64,000 bases of DNA, from positions 1 to 64,000 of the forward strand of contig CABYZW010000001.1 in assembly GCA_902523615.1 (NCBI GenBank), written 5' to 3'. The position numbers and the translations under genes are program-made. Of this stretch, positions 34,859-43,535 are shown one piece after another (the first letter of the stretch is position 1; every line of letters begins with the position of its first letter). This DNA comes from an uncultured Pelagibacteraceae bacterium (GTDB lineage: Bacteria; Pseudomonadota; Alphaproteobacteria; Pelagibacterales; Pelagibacteraceae). Under the pieces are notes generated by a model. That model worked only from the letters and a program-made list of their open reading frames with translations, searched no databases and was not told where the DNA came from.

Positions 34859-36081
34859 TTTATTCTGTTTTCTAATCTAATTACTGGTTGTTCTTTAATT
34901 GGTAAGTGGATTATTGCTGCAAAGACTGACAAAGCAATTGCTAAATACCACGCGTAATCATATGACCCATAGAGATCGTGGAATAGACCTCCAAGGTAAG
35001 CTCCAAAAAATGAACCTATCTGATGGCTCAAAAATACAATACCATATAAAACTCCTAAGTATTTTGTTCCAAACATATGAGCAACTATTCCACTCGTTGC
35101 TGGTACAGTTGATAACCACAGAAAACCAAAAGTTGCGCCAAAAATGAACGAATTAATATTACTAGCAGGTAAAAATATAAAAAAAATAATAGATAAACCT
35201 CTTAAGCTATAAATTGCACTTAATATAATTTTCTTGCTCATTTTAGTAGATAGATAACCACTACAAAGTGATCCAAATATATTAAATAGACCTATTAAAG
35301 ATAAAATTGCAGCCGCAGTCCAACTTTCTAACCCTCGATCAATTACGTAGGTAGGAACATGGGTACCAACCAAAGTTATATGAAAACCACACACAAAAAA
35401 ACCTGAAACTAAAAGAATATAACTTTTGGTTTCAAATGCCTCTTTAATTGCTTCTGTCGTTGTTTGTGAATTAGGTTGTTCAATAGTTTGTTCTAAAGAT
35501 GGAGATCTTACAAAAAATGAAATAGCTAAACCAATAGATAAAGCTATCAAAAATGCTACTAGTGTATTTTCCCATCCATTCTCAGTAAGAGAATACTCTG
35601 TTAAAATTGGAGATAAGAAATATCCAAATGACCCTACTGCGGTAACGATACTCATTGCGATTGTTCTATTTGATAATGGAAAATGTTTTCCAACAACTGA
35701 CATAGGAATACTAATTGCAGTGCCTCCTAATCCAATGCCTACTAAAATCCCTAAATCTATTTGAAAAAAAATTCCAGTATTTGGACCAGCATATAAGAAG
35801 TAAACTCCGGCAATAAAAAAGACAAATGCTAATGCAATTGCTTTATGTCCTCCATATTTATCTGCAATAGTTCCAAATATTGGTCCTGTTAGTCCCCACA
35901 TCAACATTTGCAGGCCAACAGATAAACCTGATTGAGTTAAAGAGATATCCAGATCATCTTTAAAATCCATAAAGAACATTCCAAAAGTCTGTCTTACTCC
36001 CAATGAAATTAAAACTACAAGACTTGCGGCAATAAGAGTAATTAAAGCAGTTCTATTTCTTATAAAATTTTCAGATCTCAT
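34855..36081 (-). CDS. MFS transporter
   Basis: 408 residues with 12 membrane segments in two halves. GTIADKYGGHKAIALAF after helix 2 is the MFS A-motif (GxxaDryG), and the halves are joined by a charged loop (EQTIEQPNSQTTTEAIK). The fold resembles monocarboxylate/oxalate-formate type permeases; substrate unknown. First gene of the run MFS-pabB-pabA-pabC-HIT, overlapping pabB by 4 bases. Confidence 0.88.
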   Translation of the reverse strand: MRSENFIRNRTALITLIAASLVVLISLGVRQTFGMFFMDFKDDLDISLTQSGLSVGLQMLMWGLTGPIFGTIADKYGGHKAIALAFVFFIAGVYFLYAGPNTGIFFQIDLGILVGIGLGGTAISIPMSVVGKHFPLSNRTIAMSIVTAVGSFGYFLSPILTEYSLTENGWENTLVAFLIALSIGLAISFFVRSPSLEQTIEQPNSQTTTEAIKEAFETKSYILLVSGFFVCGFHITLVGTHVPTYVIDRGLESWTAAAILSLIGLFNIFGSLCSGYLSTKMSKKIILSAIYSLRGLSIIFFIFLPASNINSFIFGATFGFLWLSTVPATSGIVAHMFGTKYLGVLYGIVFLSHQIGSFFGAYLGGLFHDLYGSYDYAWYLAIALSVFAAIIHLPIKEQPVIRLENRIN

Positions 36082-36087
36082 TTACAT

Positions 36088-37263
36088 TTATCTTAAATGC
36101 TTAGATGCTTGTCTTATATCAGCGATAAGGTCGCTAGGATCCTCAAGACCTATATGCAATCTTACCAAATGCTCATTTTTTGCAAGTTTCATATATTTTC
36201 TTTTTCCTGTTTCTCTAAATTCTTGATGTAATACTAAACTTTCAAAACCACCCCAGCTATACCCATAGCCAAAAAGTTTTAGCGAGTTTACAAATTTTCT
36301 AACTGAATTAGCATTTTTAGATTTTATCTTTAATCCCATCAATCCAGATGCTCCAGAATAATATTTTTTCCACATTTTAAAATTATGCGAATTTTTTTGA
36401 TACGGATAAAGAAGTTTAATTTTTTTATTTTTTGACAGGAATGCTGCTACTTTTTTTGCATTTTCACTATGCCTATCCAGTCTAACGTCTAGAGTTCTTA
36501 GACCTCTTATAATTAAGTAAGCATCGTCAGGTCCTAATCTTTGGCCTGTAATTTTTTCGGCTATTTTGACTTTAGAGAATACTTTTTTATTCACTGCAAG
36601 ACTTCCACCCATAACATCTGAGTGTCCCGAATAATATTTCGTTGCTGAAACAATTGACATATCAAAACCCAGCTTAATAGGTTTAAGATAATATGGAGTT
36701 CCCCACGTATTATCAATTGCTGTATAAATCTTATTTTTTTTTGCTATAGAAATAATTTTACCTAAATCTTGAAAATCAAAAGTATTACTCCCTGGGTTTT
36801 CAACAAAAATTAGTTTAGTTTTTTTTGTAATATTTTTCTCTAAAGTTTTAAGATCTTGTGGATCATAAAAAGTTGTTTTAATACCAAACTCCTTCAAATA
36901 TTTTTCAGTTAAAATTCTTGTGGGACTATATACGGGATCTGCTACCAAAATTTCATCTCCAGGTCTCACTATGCTAAAAATAGCAAGAAAAACGGAACCA
37001 AAGCCTGTTTGAGTTGTAAAAACATGATAACTCTCTTCAAGTTTAGTTAATATTTTTTGTAAGATGTATGTAGTAGAAGTGCCCTGTCTTGCATAATCAA
37101 AGTGCCCACCAATAGGATTTTTTAAAGCTTTTAATTGTGTCTTTCTTATATGTTGCATAGATTTAAATATAATGGTTGATGCTCTAACAACTGGTGGATT
37201 AACTGACTGATTATGAAAATCTTTAGCAGTGTGCTTTAAAAAAGTTTTAAAAAATTTAGACAT
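36088..37263 (-). CDS. metC: Cystathionine beta-lyase (Cys/Met metabolism PLP enzyme)
   Basis: 391 residues from the ATG at 37263 (MSKFFKTFLKHTAKDFH); the track start at 37290 adds nine residues that do not fit. The PLP lysine is in VSATKYYSGHSDVMGGSL, preceded by DNTWGTPYYLKPIKLG. FVENPGSNTFD and RGLRTLDVRLDRH are family landmarks. The enzyme makes homocysteine from cystathionine; the aligned group also includes gamma-synthases. PYYLKPIKLG and GYSWGGFESLVLH favour the beta-lyase branch. It ends 6 bases before the MFS start. Confidence 0.85.
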   Translation of the reverse strand: MSKFFKTFLKHTAKDFHNQSVNPPVVRASTIIFKSMQHIRKTQLKALKNPIGGHFDYARQGTSTTYILQKILTKLEESYHVFTTQTGFGSVFLAIFSIVRPGDEILVADPVYSPTRILTEKYLKEFGIKTTFYDPQDLKTLEKNITKKTKLIFVENPGSNTFDFQDLGKIISIAKKNKIYTAIDNTWGTPYYLKPIKLGFDMSIVSATKYYSGHSDVMGGSLAVNKKVFSKVKIAEKITGQRLGPDDAYLIIRGLRTLDVRLDRHSENAKKVAAFLSKNKKIKLLYPYQKNSHNFKMWKKYYSGASGLMGLKIKSKNANSVRKFVNSLKLFGYGYSWGGFESLVLHQEFRETGKRKYMKLAKNEHLVRLHIGLEDPSDLIADIRQASKHLR

Positions 37264-37338
37264 AAAAAATTTGATAACTACAAAAGACAATGCTATATCC
37301 CTGGCATAATTTCAATTAAATTATAACTAAAGGAAAAA

Positions 37339-37422
37339 ATGGGTTACCCAAAAAAACATAGAGGCCGAAGAAAAATGGGCTCAAAAAAAAGAAGAGCTAG
37401 AAAAAAGAATAAAAAAAAATAA
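37339..37422 (+). CDS. Very basic 27-aa peptide
   Basis: Not in the track. ATG at 37339 after a good AAAGGA site; the product MGYPKKHRGRRKMGSKKRRA... has 16 Lys/Arg in 27 residues. Such composition fits an rRNA-binding ribosomal miniprotein. The internal MGSKKRRARKK weakly recalls the actinobacterial bS22 start (MGSVIKKRRKRM), but the peptide is too short to claim homology. It ends six bases before the next gene, so both may be co-transcribed. Confidence 0.6.
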   Translation: MGYPKKHRGRRKMGSKKRRARKKNKKK

Positions 37423-37428
37423 ATCCTG

Positions 37429-38160
37429 ATGGATCAAGCAAATCTAGTCAATAAAGTTGCTAAGGTTAAGTTTATTAGCATTTGGATATTTCTCGTCCCA
37501 TTTGTTGGTATAAACACATGTCTAATTTTAATCACTCAATTTCATGGACTATTTCCAAACCAAGAAGATGTGATTTTAAATACATTCCCCTATTTAGATG
37601 GTGGTGCATCGATAAGTAGAACTGCAAGACCTTATCCTACTTGGTTAATATTCAAACCTACTATGTTTTTAACATCCTATCTTTTAGTAAAGTACTGGAT
37701 ATATAACAAAAATATAATCGAGTTTTTTAGTCATGATCATAAATATAAAAAAAGAATATTATTTTTTGGTATTGCATCAGCAATTGCGCTTACAATACAT
37801 TCTATATTTCTGGGTATAAAATTTGATAATGACTTTTACAAATTATTCAGAAGAGTAATATTAGTTTTATTTATTATATTCGAGTTAGTAGCACAAGCCT
37901 ACTTAGTTTCGACATTTTATTCATTTAGAGATAAATTAAAAAATTTTATAAACAAAAAATATCTTAATTTGAAAATTTTTTTAGTCACAATGTTAATTGT
38001 TATTGCTTTAATAAGTATACCTATTATCAGTTTACCAGGGGATGATGTTCTGGGTTTTAATGTAAAATTTTTTAAACATGCTCTAGAATGGGATTACTTT
38101 TTAGGTGTCATTAGCTTTTATATGTTAACACATCTAATGTGGAAAAAAATCAAATTGTAA
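37429..38160 (+). CDS. Multi-span membrane protein, unknown
   Basis: 243 residues and about six membrane helices. A conserved-looking extracellular stretch, [22 protein letters not shown], follows helix 1. That position and the FPY-D-GA pattern recall Frag1/DRAM/Sfk1-type proteins, but I would not assign the family without a search. Basic loops ([20 protein letters not shown]) suggest cytoplasmic sides. It converges on mnmA with an 11-base overlap. Confidence 0.6.
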   Translation: MDQANLVNKVAKVKFISIWIFLVPFVGINTCLILITQFHGLFPNQEDVILNTFPYLDGGASISRTARPYPTWLIFKPTMFLTSYLLVKYWIYNKNIIEFFSHDHKYKKRILFFGIASAIALTIHSIFLGIKFDNDFYKLFRRVILVLFIIFELVAQAYLVSTFYSFRDKLKNFINKKYLNLKIFLVTMLIVIALISIPIISLPGDDVLGFNVKFFKHALEWDYFLGVISFYMLTHLMWKKIKL

Positions 38161-39268
38161 TCCAACCTCCACCAAGGACTTTAAAACCATGTTTATCTTT
38201 TCTATAGAACACACATGCTTGACCTGGTGAAATACCATCCTCAGTAATTTCTAACTTTACTTCTGCGTCTTGAGAATTTTTAAAATCAATTTTTGCATCA
38301 AGTAATTTTCCAGTAGATCTAACTTTTACTAAAATGTTTTCATCAAACTCATTTTTATTTGCTAACAAATTTAAATTATTTAACAAAATTTTTTTGGTGC
38401 CTAATTCTTCTTTTGGACCAACTATAATTTCATTTTTTTTGGAGTCTATTTTAATAACATATAATGGATTTTTATCTGGAACTTTAATTCCTTTTCTTTG
38501 TCCGATAGTAAAATTCATAATACCTTCGTGAACACCAATCACTTTTCCATTAAGGTTTTTGATGTTTCCTTTCTTTAAGGACTCTGGTTTAAATTTTCTT
38601 ATTACAGACGAGTAGTCTCCATTTGGAACAAAGCAAATATCTTGACTATCAGGTTTATTTGACACATTAAGATCAAGCTGTTTTGCAATTTTTCTTGTTT
38701 CATCCTTTAGCATTCCTCCAAGTGGAAATCTTAAATAATTTAATTGGTCTTTAGTTGTATTAAATAGAAAATAACTTTGATCTCTGTTTTCATCTATAGC
38801 TCGATACATATTGGTCTCATTTCCTGATGTAACACTTTTAACATAGTGACCAGTGATCATTGCATCAGCATTTAATTCTTTAGATACATCTAATAAATCT
38901 TTAAATTTTACAGTTTTATTGCATTGAATACATGGTATCGGTGTTTCACCTTTTAAATAACTATCTACAAAATTATCTATTACGCCTTGTTTGAACTTGT
39001 TTTGATAATATAATATTTTGTGTTCAATATTTAACTTATTTGCTACACGTTTAGCATCCATTATATCTTGACCTGAACAGCATTGCTTAGATTCAGCAAT
39101 TTCTTTACCATCATCATAAAGTTTTAATGTTATGCCTATAACATTATATCCATCTCTCTTCATCATACCTGCAACTGTTGATGAGTCTACTCCACCAGAC
39201 ATTGCAACAACGACTGTTGTCTCGGAAGGTTTTTTAAATAAACCAATAGAATTTAAATCATTACTCAT
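38150..39268 (-). CDS. mnmA: tRNA-specific 2-thiouridylase
   Basis: 372 residues. The PP-loop [19 protein letters not shown] binds [17 protein letters not shown] and [12 protein letters not shown] carry the first catalytic Cys region, [12 protein letters not shown] carries the second, and DQSYFLF is diagnostic. MnmA puts the 2-thio group on U34 of tRNA-Lys, -Glu and -Gln. Length normal. Confidence 0.95.
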   Translation of the reverse strand: MSNDLNSIGLFKKPSETTVVVAMSGGVDSSTVAGMMKRDGYNVIGITLKLYDDGKEIAESKQCCSGQDIMDAKRVANKLNIEHKILYYQNKFKQGVIDNFVDSYLKGETPIPCIQCNKTVKFKDLLDVSKELNADAMITGHYVKSVTSGNETNMYRAIDENRDQSYFLFNTTKDQLNYLRFPLGGMLKDETRKIAKQLDLNVSNKPDSQDICFVPNGDYSSVIRKFKPESLKKGNIKNLNGKVIGVHEGIMNFTIGQRKGIKVPDKNPLYVIKIDSKKNEIIVGPKEELGTKKILLNNLNLLANKNEFDENILVKVRSTGKLLDAKIDFKNSQDAEVKLEITEDGISPGQACVFYRKDKHGFKVLGGGWITI

Positions 39269-39309
39269 TTTGTGGTATTTATACTCATTTCTAATATAAG
39301 TTAAATTAA

Positions 39310-39480
39310 ATGATTTTAGATTATGAACCAGGTGACAAAGTTAAAAACCCTTACAATAAAGAATGGGGAATAGGTCAAGTTCAATCAATAATTAAAGATA
39401 AAGTAACTGTAAATTTTGAAAATGTTGGAAAAAAGGTAATAAATGTCAAAAATATAGAATTGGTTAAATTAAATGACTGA
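39310..39480 (+). CDS. DUF3553 family small protein (56 aa)
   Basis: Missed by the track. ATG at 39310 gives [20 protein letters not shown] followed by [22 protein letters not shown]. The GD-V-x-(H/N)P-x-WG-GQVQS-x-VTV-FE-GK layout is that of DUF3553, small SH3-like beta barrels common in alphaproteobacteria. Function unknown. It overlaps the next gene by 8 bases, so translation is coupled. Confidence 0.8.
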   Translation: MILDYEPGDKVKNPYNKEWGIGQVQSIIKDKVTVNFENVGKKVINVKNIELVKLND

Positions 39481-40246
39481 GTTGAATTTTAAAAAAATCG
39501 TCGAGGGATTAATCGATACTTTCTTACATGCTGGGGAGGTTTCGTTAAAACTGCGCGAAAGGGGATTAACAAAAAAAATTAAGTCAGATAATACACCCGT
39601 AAGCAATGGTGACCTTGAGGTAAACAATATTATTACAGATAAAATAAAAGAAATTACACCTAATATACCTATTGTTTCAGAAGAAACTTCTGAAAATAAA
39701 TCAATAAAAAATTTGAAAGATTTTTGGTTAATTGACCCAATAGATGGAACTTATGATTATATTAATAATTTAGAAGAGTTTACTATTAATGCAGGACTAA
39801 TAATAAACAATAATCCGGTAGCAGGATTGATAAATGCACCTTGTAAAAAAAGAATGTTCTATTCTTATGGTGATAATTTAGCTTACGAAATAAAAAAAGG
39901 GCAAATTACTAAACTTAATTGTTCAAAAAATTTCAATCAAAATGAAATTAAGTTTGTTTCTTATTCTAATAAGATAAAACCAGAAATAGAGAAAATACAT
40001 AAAAAACTCAATGTTAAAAAAATTGTACGTATGAAAAGCTCACTTAAATTTTGCGTAATTGCAGCGGGTGAGTACGATGGATATGTTGCTGAACCAAGAG
40101 CTTGTGAATGGGATATCGCCGCTGGTCATGCAATTTTAAAACATTCTGGTGGTATAATTACTGATTTTGAAAATAATGAAATTAAATATGGAAAAAAAGA
40201 TTTTAAAAATCCTAGTTTAATTTTGAAAAGTAAAAATATTTTATAA
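39473..40246 (+). CDS. cysQ: Inositol monophosphatase family, probable 3'(2'),5'-bisphosphate nucleotidase
   Basis: 257 residues. Metal motifs: PIVSEETSE (Glu), LIDPIDGTYDYI (DPxDGT) and CEWDIAAGHAILKHSGG (WDxAAG). CysQ removes the 3' phosphate from pAp left over from sulfate activation; IMPase-type sugar phosphatases look similar. NGDLEVNNIITDKIKE and the short length favour CysQ. It overlaps DUF3553 upstream and shares a base with the small ORF downstream. Confidence 0.82.
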   Translation: MTELNFKKIVEGLIDTFLHAGEVSLKLRERGLTKKIKSDNTPVSNGDLEVNNIITDKIKEITPNIPIVSEETSENKSIKNLKDFWLIDPIDGTYDYINNLEEFTINAGLIINNNPVAGLINAPCKKRMFYSYGDNLAYEIKKGQITKLNCSKNFNQNEIKFVSYSNKIKPEIEKIHKKLNVKKIVRMKSSLKFCVIAAGEYDGYVAEPRACEWDIAAGHAILKHSGGIITDFENNEIKYGKKDFKNPSLILKSKNIL

Positions 40247-40389
40247 TGGACGAGCAATTAAGGATAATACTTATTATAATTGTATCAGTTTCAATATTTG
40301 GGCTTATTTTATTTGTATTTGTAAAAAATTATATGAAAAACAAAATTAATATTTTATTAAAAAATGAAAAAGAAAAAAAATTAAAGTAA
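40246..40389 (+). CDS. Small single-span membrane protein (47 aa)
   Basis: Not in the track. ATG at 40246 overlaps the cysQ-like stop (TAATG). The product is MDEQLRIILIIIVSVSIFG and a second half of the same helix, followed by a Lys-rich cytoplasmic tail ending at TAA 40389. Coupling to the upstream gene is the main support. It overlaps the recX 3' end by 9 bases. Function unknown. Confidence 0.5.
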   Translation: MDEQLRIILIIIVSVSIFGLILFVFVKNYMKNKINILLKNEKEKKLK

Positions 40390-40944
40390 TTTAATTATTT
40401 TCAAAAAATCGCTCTTTTCTATATCCATTACTTTTTTTGATGTTTCAAAATCAAAACCATTTCTTGCTAATAAAGAAATATCTTTTTTATAAAACAAAGA
40501 TCTATTATCTTCTATTCTTGCTGGGCCAATTCTTTTTTTTTTACAAATTTTAATTGCTGAAAAAAAATCTTGATCGAAATTTTCATCTTTTATTCTTTCA
40601 ACAGTATCTTTTATAAATTGATCTTTGATTCCCTTACCAATTAAATATCTTCTTATTTTATTAATAGAATTTCCTCTTTGAATCATACTTTTTGCCTTAC
40701 TGTCTGAGTAAAATTTATCGTTGATAAACTTATTTTTTTCTAAATCTGAGATCACTATATCTATTAAATTTGTCACATCTCTTTTTTTAACATCAGGTAC
40801 CGAAATTTTAAGATATTTCTTTAAAAGATATGTTTTAAGTTGTTGTTTAGACGGAGCAAATTTTTCAATGTAAGCAAATGCAAAATTTCTCATTTCTTCT
40901 ACAGTTACTTGTAAACTTTTTTTTCTATTTCTTATAGGAATCAT
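40381..40944 (-). CDS. recX: RecX family regulatory protein
   Basis: 187 residues, basic and helical. Repeated three-helix units are visible: AFAYIEKFAPSKQQLKTYLLKKY, NDKFYSDSKAKSMIQRGNSINKIRRYLIGKGI, and DKDFFSAIK-like C-terminal part. The RecX layout (small, helical, with YL-x-x-R/K-x-x-S and the G-x-x-x-I-x-x-x-L units) fits well. RecX limits RecA filament growth. No recA lies nearby in the window. Confidence 0.75.
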   Translation of the reverse strand: MIPIRNRKKSLQVTVEEMRNFAFAYIEKFAPSKQQLKTYLLKKYLKISVPDVKKRDVTNLIDIVISDLEKNKFINDKFYSDSKAKSMIQRGNSINKIRRYLIGKGIKDQFIKDTVERIKDENFDQDFFSAIKICKKKRIGPARIEDNRSLFYKKDISLLARNGFDFETSKKVMDIEKSDFLKIIKLL

Positions 40945-40972
40945 AAATAGATCTAATATAATACATTTTAAA

Positions 40973-41446
40973 ATGATCGAAGAAATTTATAATTATTTTA
41001 CAATTGAAATGCTCTACTATTGGGTGAATTTAGGGGTTCTTCCCTTCTGGTTAATATTAATATTTTTTCCCCAATCCTATTTATGTAGATTTTTTGTAAC
41101 ATCTATATTTCCATTTTTGGTGCTGAGTGGAGCTTATATCTTTATGCTTTATAAATCATATATTAATTCATATGATTTTTCTGGAAATTTTACTCTTTAC
41201 CTTGGGCTTGGTAATTTATCAGAGTTATTTTCTCAGGATTTTTATATAATGTTTTTTTGGGTACATTTTATTGCTATTAATCTTTTTACCGCTGGTTGGA
41301 TTGTTAAAGATTCAGAAAAATTTTCAATCAATAAAATCGTTCTGATAATTCCTTTAATTCTTACGTACTTAGTTGGTCCACTAGGTTTGTTTATATATTG
41401 GCTCATTAGAATATTTCACGCCAAAAGTATAAATCTATATGACTAA
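40973..41446 (+). CDS. ABA4-like (DUF4281) membrane protein
   Basis: 157 residues and four to five membrane segments. LGNLSELFSQDFYIMFFWVHFIAINLF and VGPLGLFIYWLIRIFHAK match the DUF4281/ABA4-like pattern. In plants ABA4 is needed for neoxanthin synthesis; bacterial relatives have no proven role. It overlaps the next gene by 8 bases. Confidence 0.78.
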   Translation: MIEEIYNYFTIEMLYYWVNLGVLPFWLILIFFPQSYLCRFFVTSIFPFLVLSGAYIFMLYKSYINSYDFSGNFTLYLGLGNLSELFSQDFYIMFFWVHFIAINLFTAGWIVKDSEKFSINKIVLIIPLILTYLVGPLGLFIYWLIRIFHAKSINLYD

Positions 41447-42023
41447 ATCTATTGATTTCTACTTTGATTTTATAAGTCCATATTCATACCTAGCCAATAA
41501 TAAACTAAAATCTCTAAAAAACTATAGAGAAATAAAGATAAATTACAAACCAATATTATTAGGTGGACTGCATAATCTTGGAGGTATCACACCTCCCGCA
41601 TTCAATGAACGTAAATTAAAAAATATGAAAGATGATTGCAATTTAATCGCAAAAAAAAATAATATTCCATTCATTTGGAATATCAAATTTCCAATAAATT
41701 CATTATACTTGATGCGCGGTTATCTAATAATGAATAATGAAGTAAAAAAAAAATATTTTGAATTATTTTTTAATGCCTATTGGAGAGACAACATTGATAT
41801 TTCTAACGAAAAAAATATAAGTACCATACTAGAAAATCTAGAGATAAATAAAGAAAAATATTTTGATGAAATTAAAAAAATTGAAATTAAAGATGAATTA
41901 AAAAAACTCACAAGTCTTGCTTTTGAAAAAAATATTTTTGGTGCACCTACTTTTGTCGTAAACAATAAAATTTTTTGGGGTCAAGATAGATTAGATTATG
42001 CCTTGGATGAATATTATTCTTAA
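41439..42023 (+). CDS. 2-hydroxychromene-2-carboxylate isomerase family (DsbA-like fold)
   Basis: 194 residues. DFYFDFISPYSYLANNKL is the typical opening of the HCCA isomerase branch of the DsbA superfamily, with Ser instead of a redox CxxC. The C-terminal NIFGAPTFVVNNKIFWGQDRLD is the conserved cis-Pro region. In naphthalene degraders these isomerise hydroxychromene carboxylate with glutathione; in organisms without that pathway they are probably glutathione-transferase-like. The 3' end overlaps the rhodanese gene by 4 bases, convergently. Confidence 0.88.
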   Translation: MTKSIDFYFDFISPYSYLANNKLKSLKNYREIKINYKPILLGGLHNLGGITPPAFNERKLKNMKDDCNLIAKKNNIPFIWNIKFPINSLYLMRGYLIMNNEVKKKYFELFFNAYWRDNIDISNEKNISTILENLEINKEKYFDEIKKIEIKDELKKLTSLAFEKNIFGAPTFVVNNKIFWGQDRLDYALDEYYS

Positions 42024-42403
42024 ACTATTTTAAATTTACTTGTTTTGATTGCCCCAAAGCCACCATCTATATGAGAAACTTTTTCAAAACCCATATCTTT
42101 TAATGATTTTGCAGCCAAAGCAGACCTTAATCCTCCTGCACAAAATAAAACCATTTCTTTTTCCAGGTCTAGTTTTCCCTCTTTAAAATATGCACTTTCA
42201 GGATCTAACCAAAACTCTAACATGCCTCTTGGAATGTGATTTGCTCCCTCAACTTTTCCATCTTTTTGAAGCTCTCTAATATCTCTTATGTCAATTAAAT
42301 TACACTGATTATTATTTATCATCGAGTGAGCATCATCAGATGATATTGTCTTTACTTCTTTAAGTGCTTCAGAAACTAGAGTTTGAGATGATTTAATTAC
42401 CAT
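42020..42403 (-). CDS. Rhodanese-like domain protein
   Basis: 127 residues, single rhodanese domain. CNLIDIRDIRELQKDGKVEGANHIPRG is the conserved first half, and the active-site Cys is in LFCAGGLRSALAAKSLKDMG. Single-domain rhodaneses carry persulfide sulfur. The loop CAGGLRS is the six-residue form of sulfur-type enzymes. No partner gene is evident. Confidence 0.9.
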   Translation of the reverse strand: MVIKSSQTLVSEALKEVKTISSDDAHSMINNNQCNLIDIRDIRELQKDGKVEGANHIPRGMLEFWLDPESAYFKEGKLDLEKEMVLFCAGGLRSALAAKSLKDMGFEKVSHIDGGFGAIKTSKFKIV

Positions 42404-42440
42404 AATATTGTAAATATCTATATCATAAATTTAAAATTAT

Positions 42441-43409
42441 ATGAAAAAAATTTTCATTAAACTTGCTAAAATGTTTGGTTTTGAAATCATTGATCAAAAT
42501 AATTTTTCATCGCCAACACTCAATAAAGAATTGAATAAAGAACTTTCAATTATTAATGAAAAATCAATAGTTTTACCACTGGGTGAGGTTAAAATTACAA
42601 GAAGAGTAAATTCAATCCTAATTATAGTAAGAATGAATACTGAAGTAGAGATTTGGGACCAAAATAAAAAAAGATTATTTGAACAACCTAAAATCGAATA
42701 CTCATACCGTTCGATTAATTCATTAATTAATTCAATTAATTTTTGTCAAGGCAAGTATCCAAATTTAGAAATTAAAACTATAATTATTGACGATCGTTCT
42801 AAAAGAGGAAATTTAGCTAGAATTCAGAAATTAATAAATGGTAAAAACATTGAAATCTTACCTCTTAATCACAATAAGTTTGAGAAATTAATTAAGCCTC
42901 AAAAAAACAGAGACACATTTTCGAATTTATCAAGCTTGTTTCAAAGTTTTGAGATAGGAAAAAATGAAGCAAAAGATTTAATTTTTTTTGTAGAAGATGA
43001 TTATCTTCATTTTGAGTCAATGCTAGAAGAAATAGTAAATTCATATGAAAGAATATCTTCTCAAATTGGAAAAGATATTTTTATATGTCCAAGTGATTAT
43101 CCTTATTTATATATGAGCAATGAAAAAACAAATATTTTAATAGGTAATAAACGACACTGGCGGACAGTAAATAAAACTCTTTGCACTTTTTTGACTAGTA
43201 AAAATTTACTCAATAAATATTGGGAAAAATTTGAAAAAACATGTTTGGATAGACATGATCCATTTGAAAAATATATAAATGAAATTTATGATAATGAAAT
43301 CTGTATTTCACCTTTAAAAAGTTTATCTTTACATTTAACAAATATTAATTCTAGTTATGGTTTGTCCCCTTTTATAGATTACAAAAAACTTTGGGATACT
43401 AATAAATAA
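42441..43409 (+). CDS. Glycosyltransferase-like protein
   Basis: 322 residues, soluble. After ~65 residues comes a GT-A-like core: ILIIVRMNTEVEIWD, KTIIIDDRSKRGNLARIQKL and LIFFVEDDYLHFESMLEEIV, where EDDY would be the metal-binding DxD equivalent. ICPSDYPYLYM and HWRTVNKTLCTFLTSKNLL suit acceptor-site loops. I could not place it in a numbered GT family. It is followed immediately by a strong terminator. Confidence 0.6.
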   Translation: MKKIFIKLAKMFGFEIIDQNNFSSPTLNKELNKELSIINEKSIVLPLGEVKITRRVNSILIIVRMNTEVEIWDQNKKRLFEQPKIEYSYRSINSLINSINFCQGKYPNLEIKTIIIDDRSKRGNLARIQKLINGKNIEILPLNHNKFEKLIKPQKNRDTFSNLSSLFQSFEIGKNEAKDLIFFVEDDYLHFESMLEEIVNSYERISSQIGKDIFICPSDYPYLYMSNEKTNILIGNKRHWRTVNKTLCTFLTSKNLLNKYWEKFEKTCLDRHDPFEKYINEIYDNEICISPLKSLSLHLTNINSSYGLSPFIDYKKLWDTNK

Positions 43410-43410
43410 A

Positions 43411-43437
43411 AAAAGCCCCCGAGGGAGGGGGCTTTTT
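43411..43437. terminator. Bidirectional GC-rich terminator
   Basis: AAAAGCCCCC pairs with GGGGGCTTTT around a six-base loop, followed by T on the plus strand and by a run of T on the minus strand. It ends the glycosyltransferase-like gene on + and, after the structured region at 43459-43514, the ammonium transporter transcript on -. Confidence 0.92.
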
Positions 43438-43458
43438 AATTAACTAACATAGAGAGTT

Positions 43459-43514
43459 TTAAGGGGTCCATCGATAAGTAATCGCGGAGATACAGAGAGC
43501 GAAGAACCCCTTAA
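43459..43514 (-). ncRNA. Candidate structured RNA element in the amt 3' region
   Basis: An outer stem of nine base pairs (TTAAGGGGT with ACCCCTTAA) encloses 38 bases. Inside are two small stems (CGAT-AAGTA-ATCG and TCGC...GCGA) that share bases and so exclude each other. It lies between the amt stop and the bidirectional terminator, and is GC-richer than its surroundings. No T tract follows on either strand, so it is not a simple terminator. Strand and function are inferred. Confidence 0.4.
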
Positions 43515-43535
43515 TTGTTATTGTTAACCTAACAA

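Noticed and set aside
43459-43514. Glutamine (glnA-type) riboswitch near amt
   Set aside because: The conserved blocks of the glnA/downstream-peptide motifs are not seen, and the element lies after the amt stop, not before its start.
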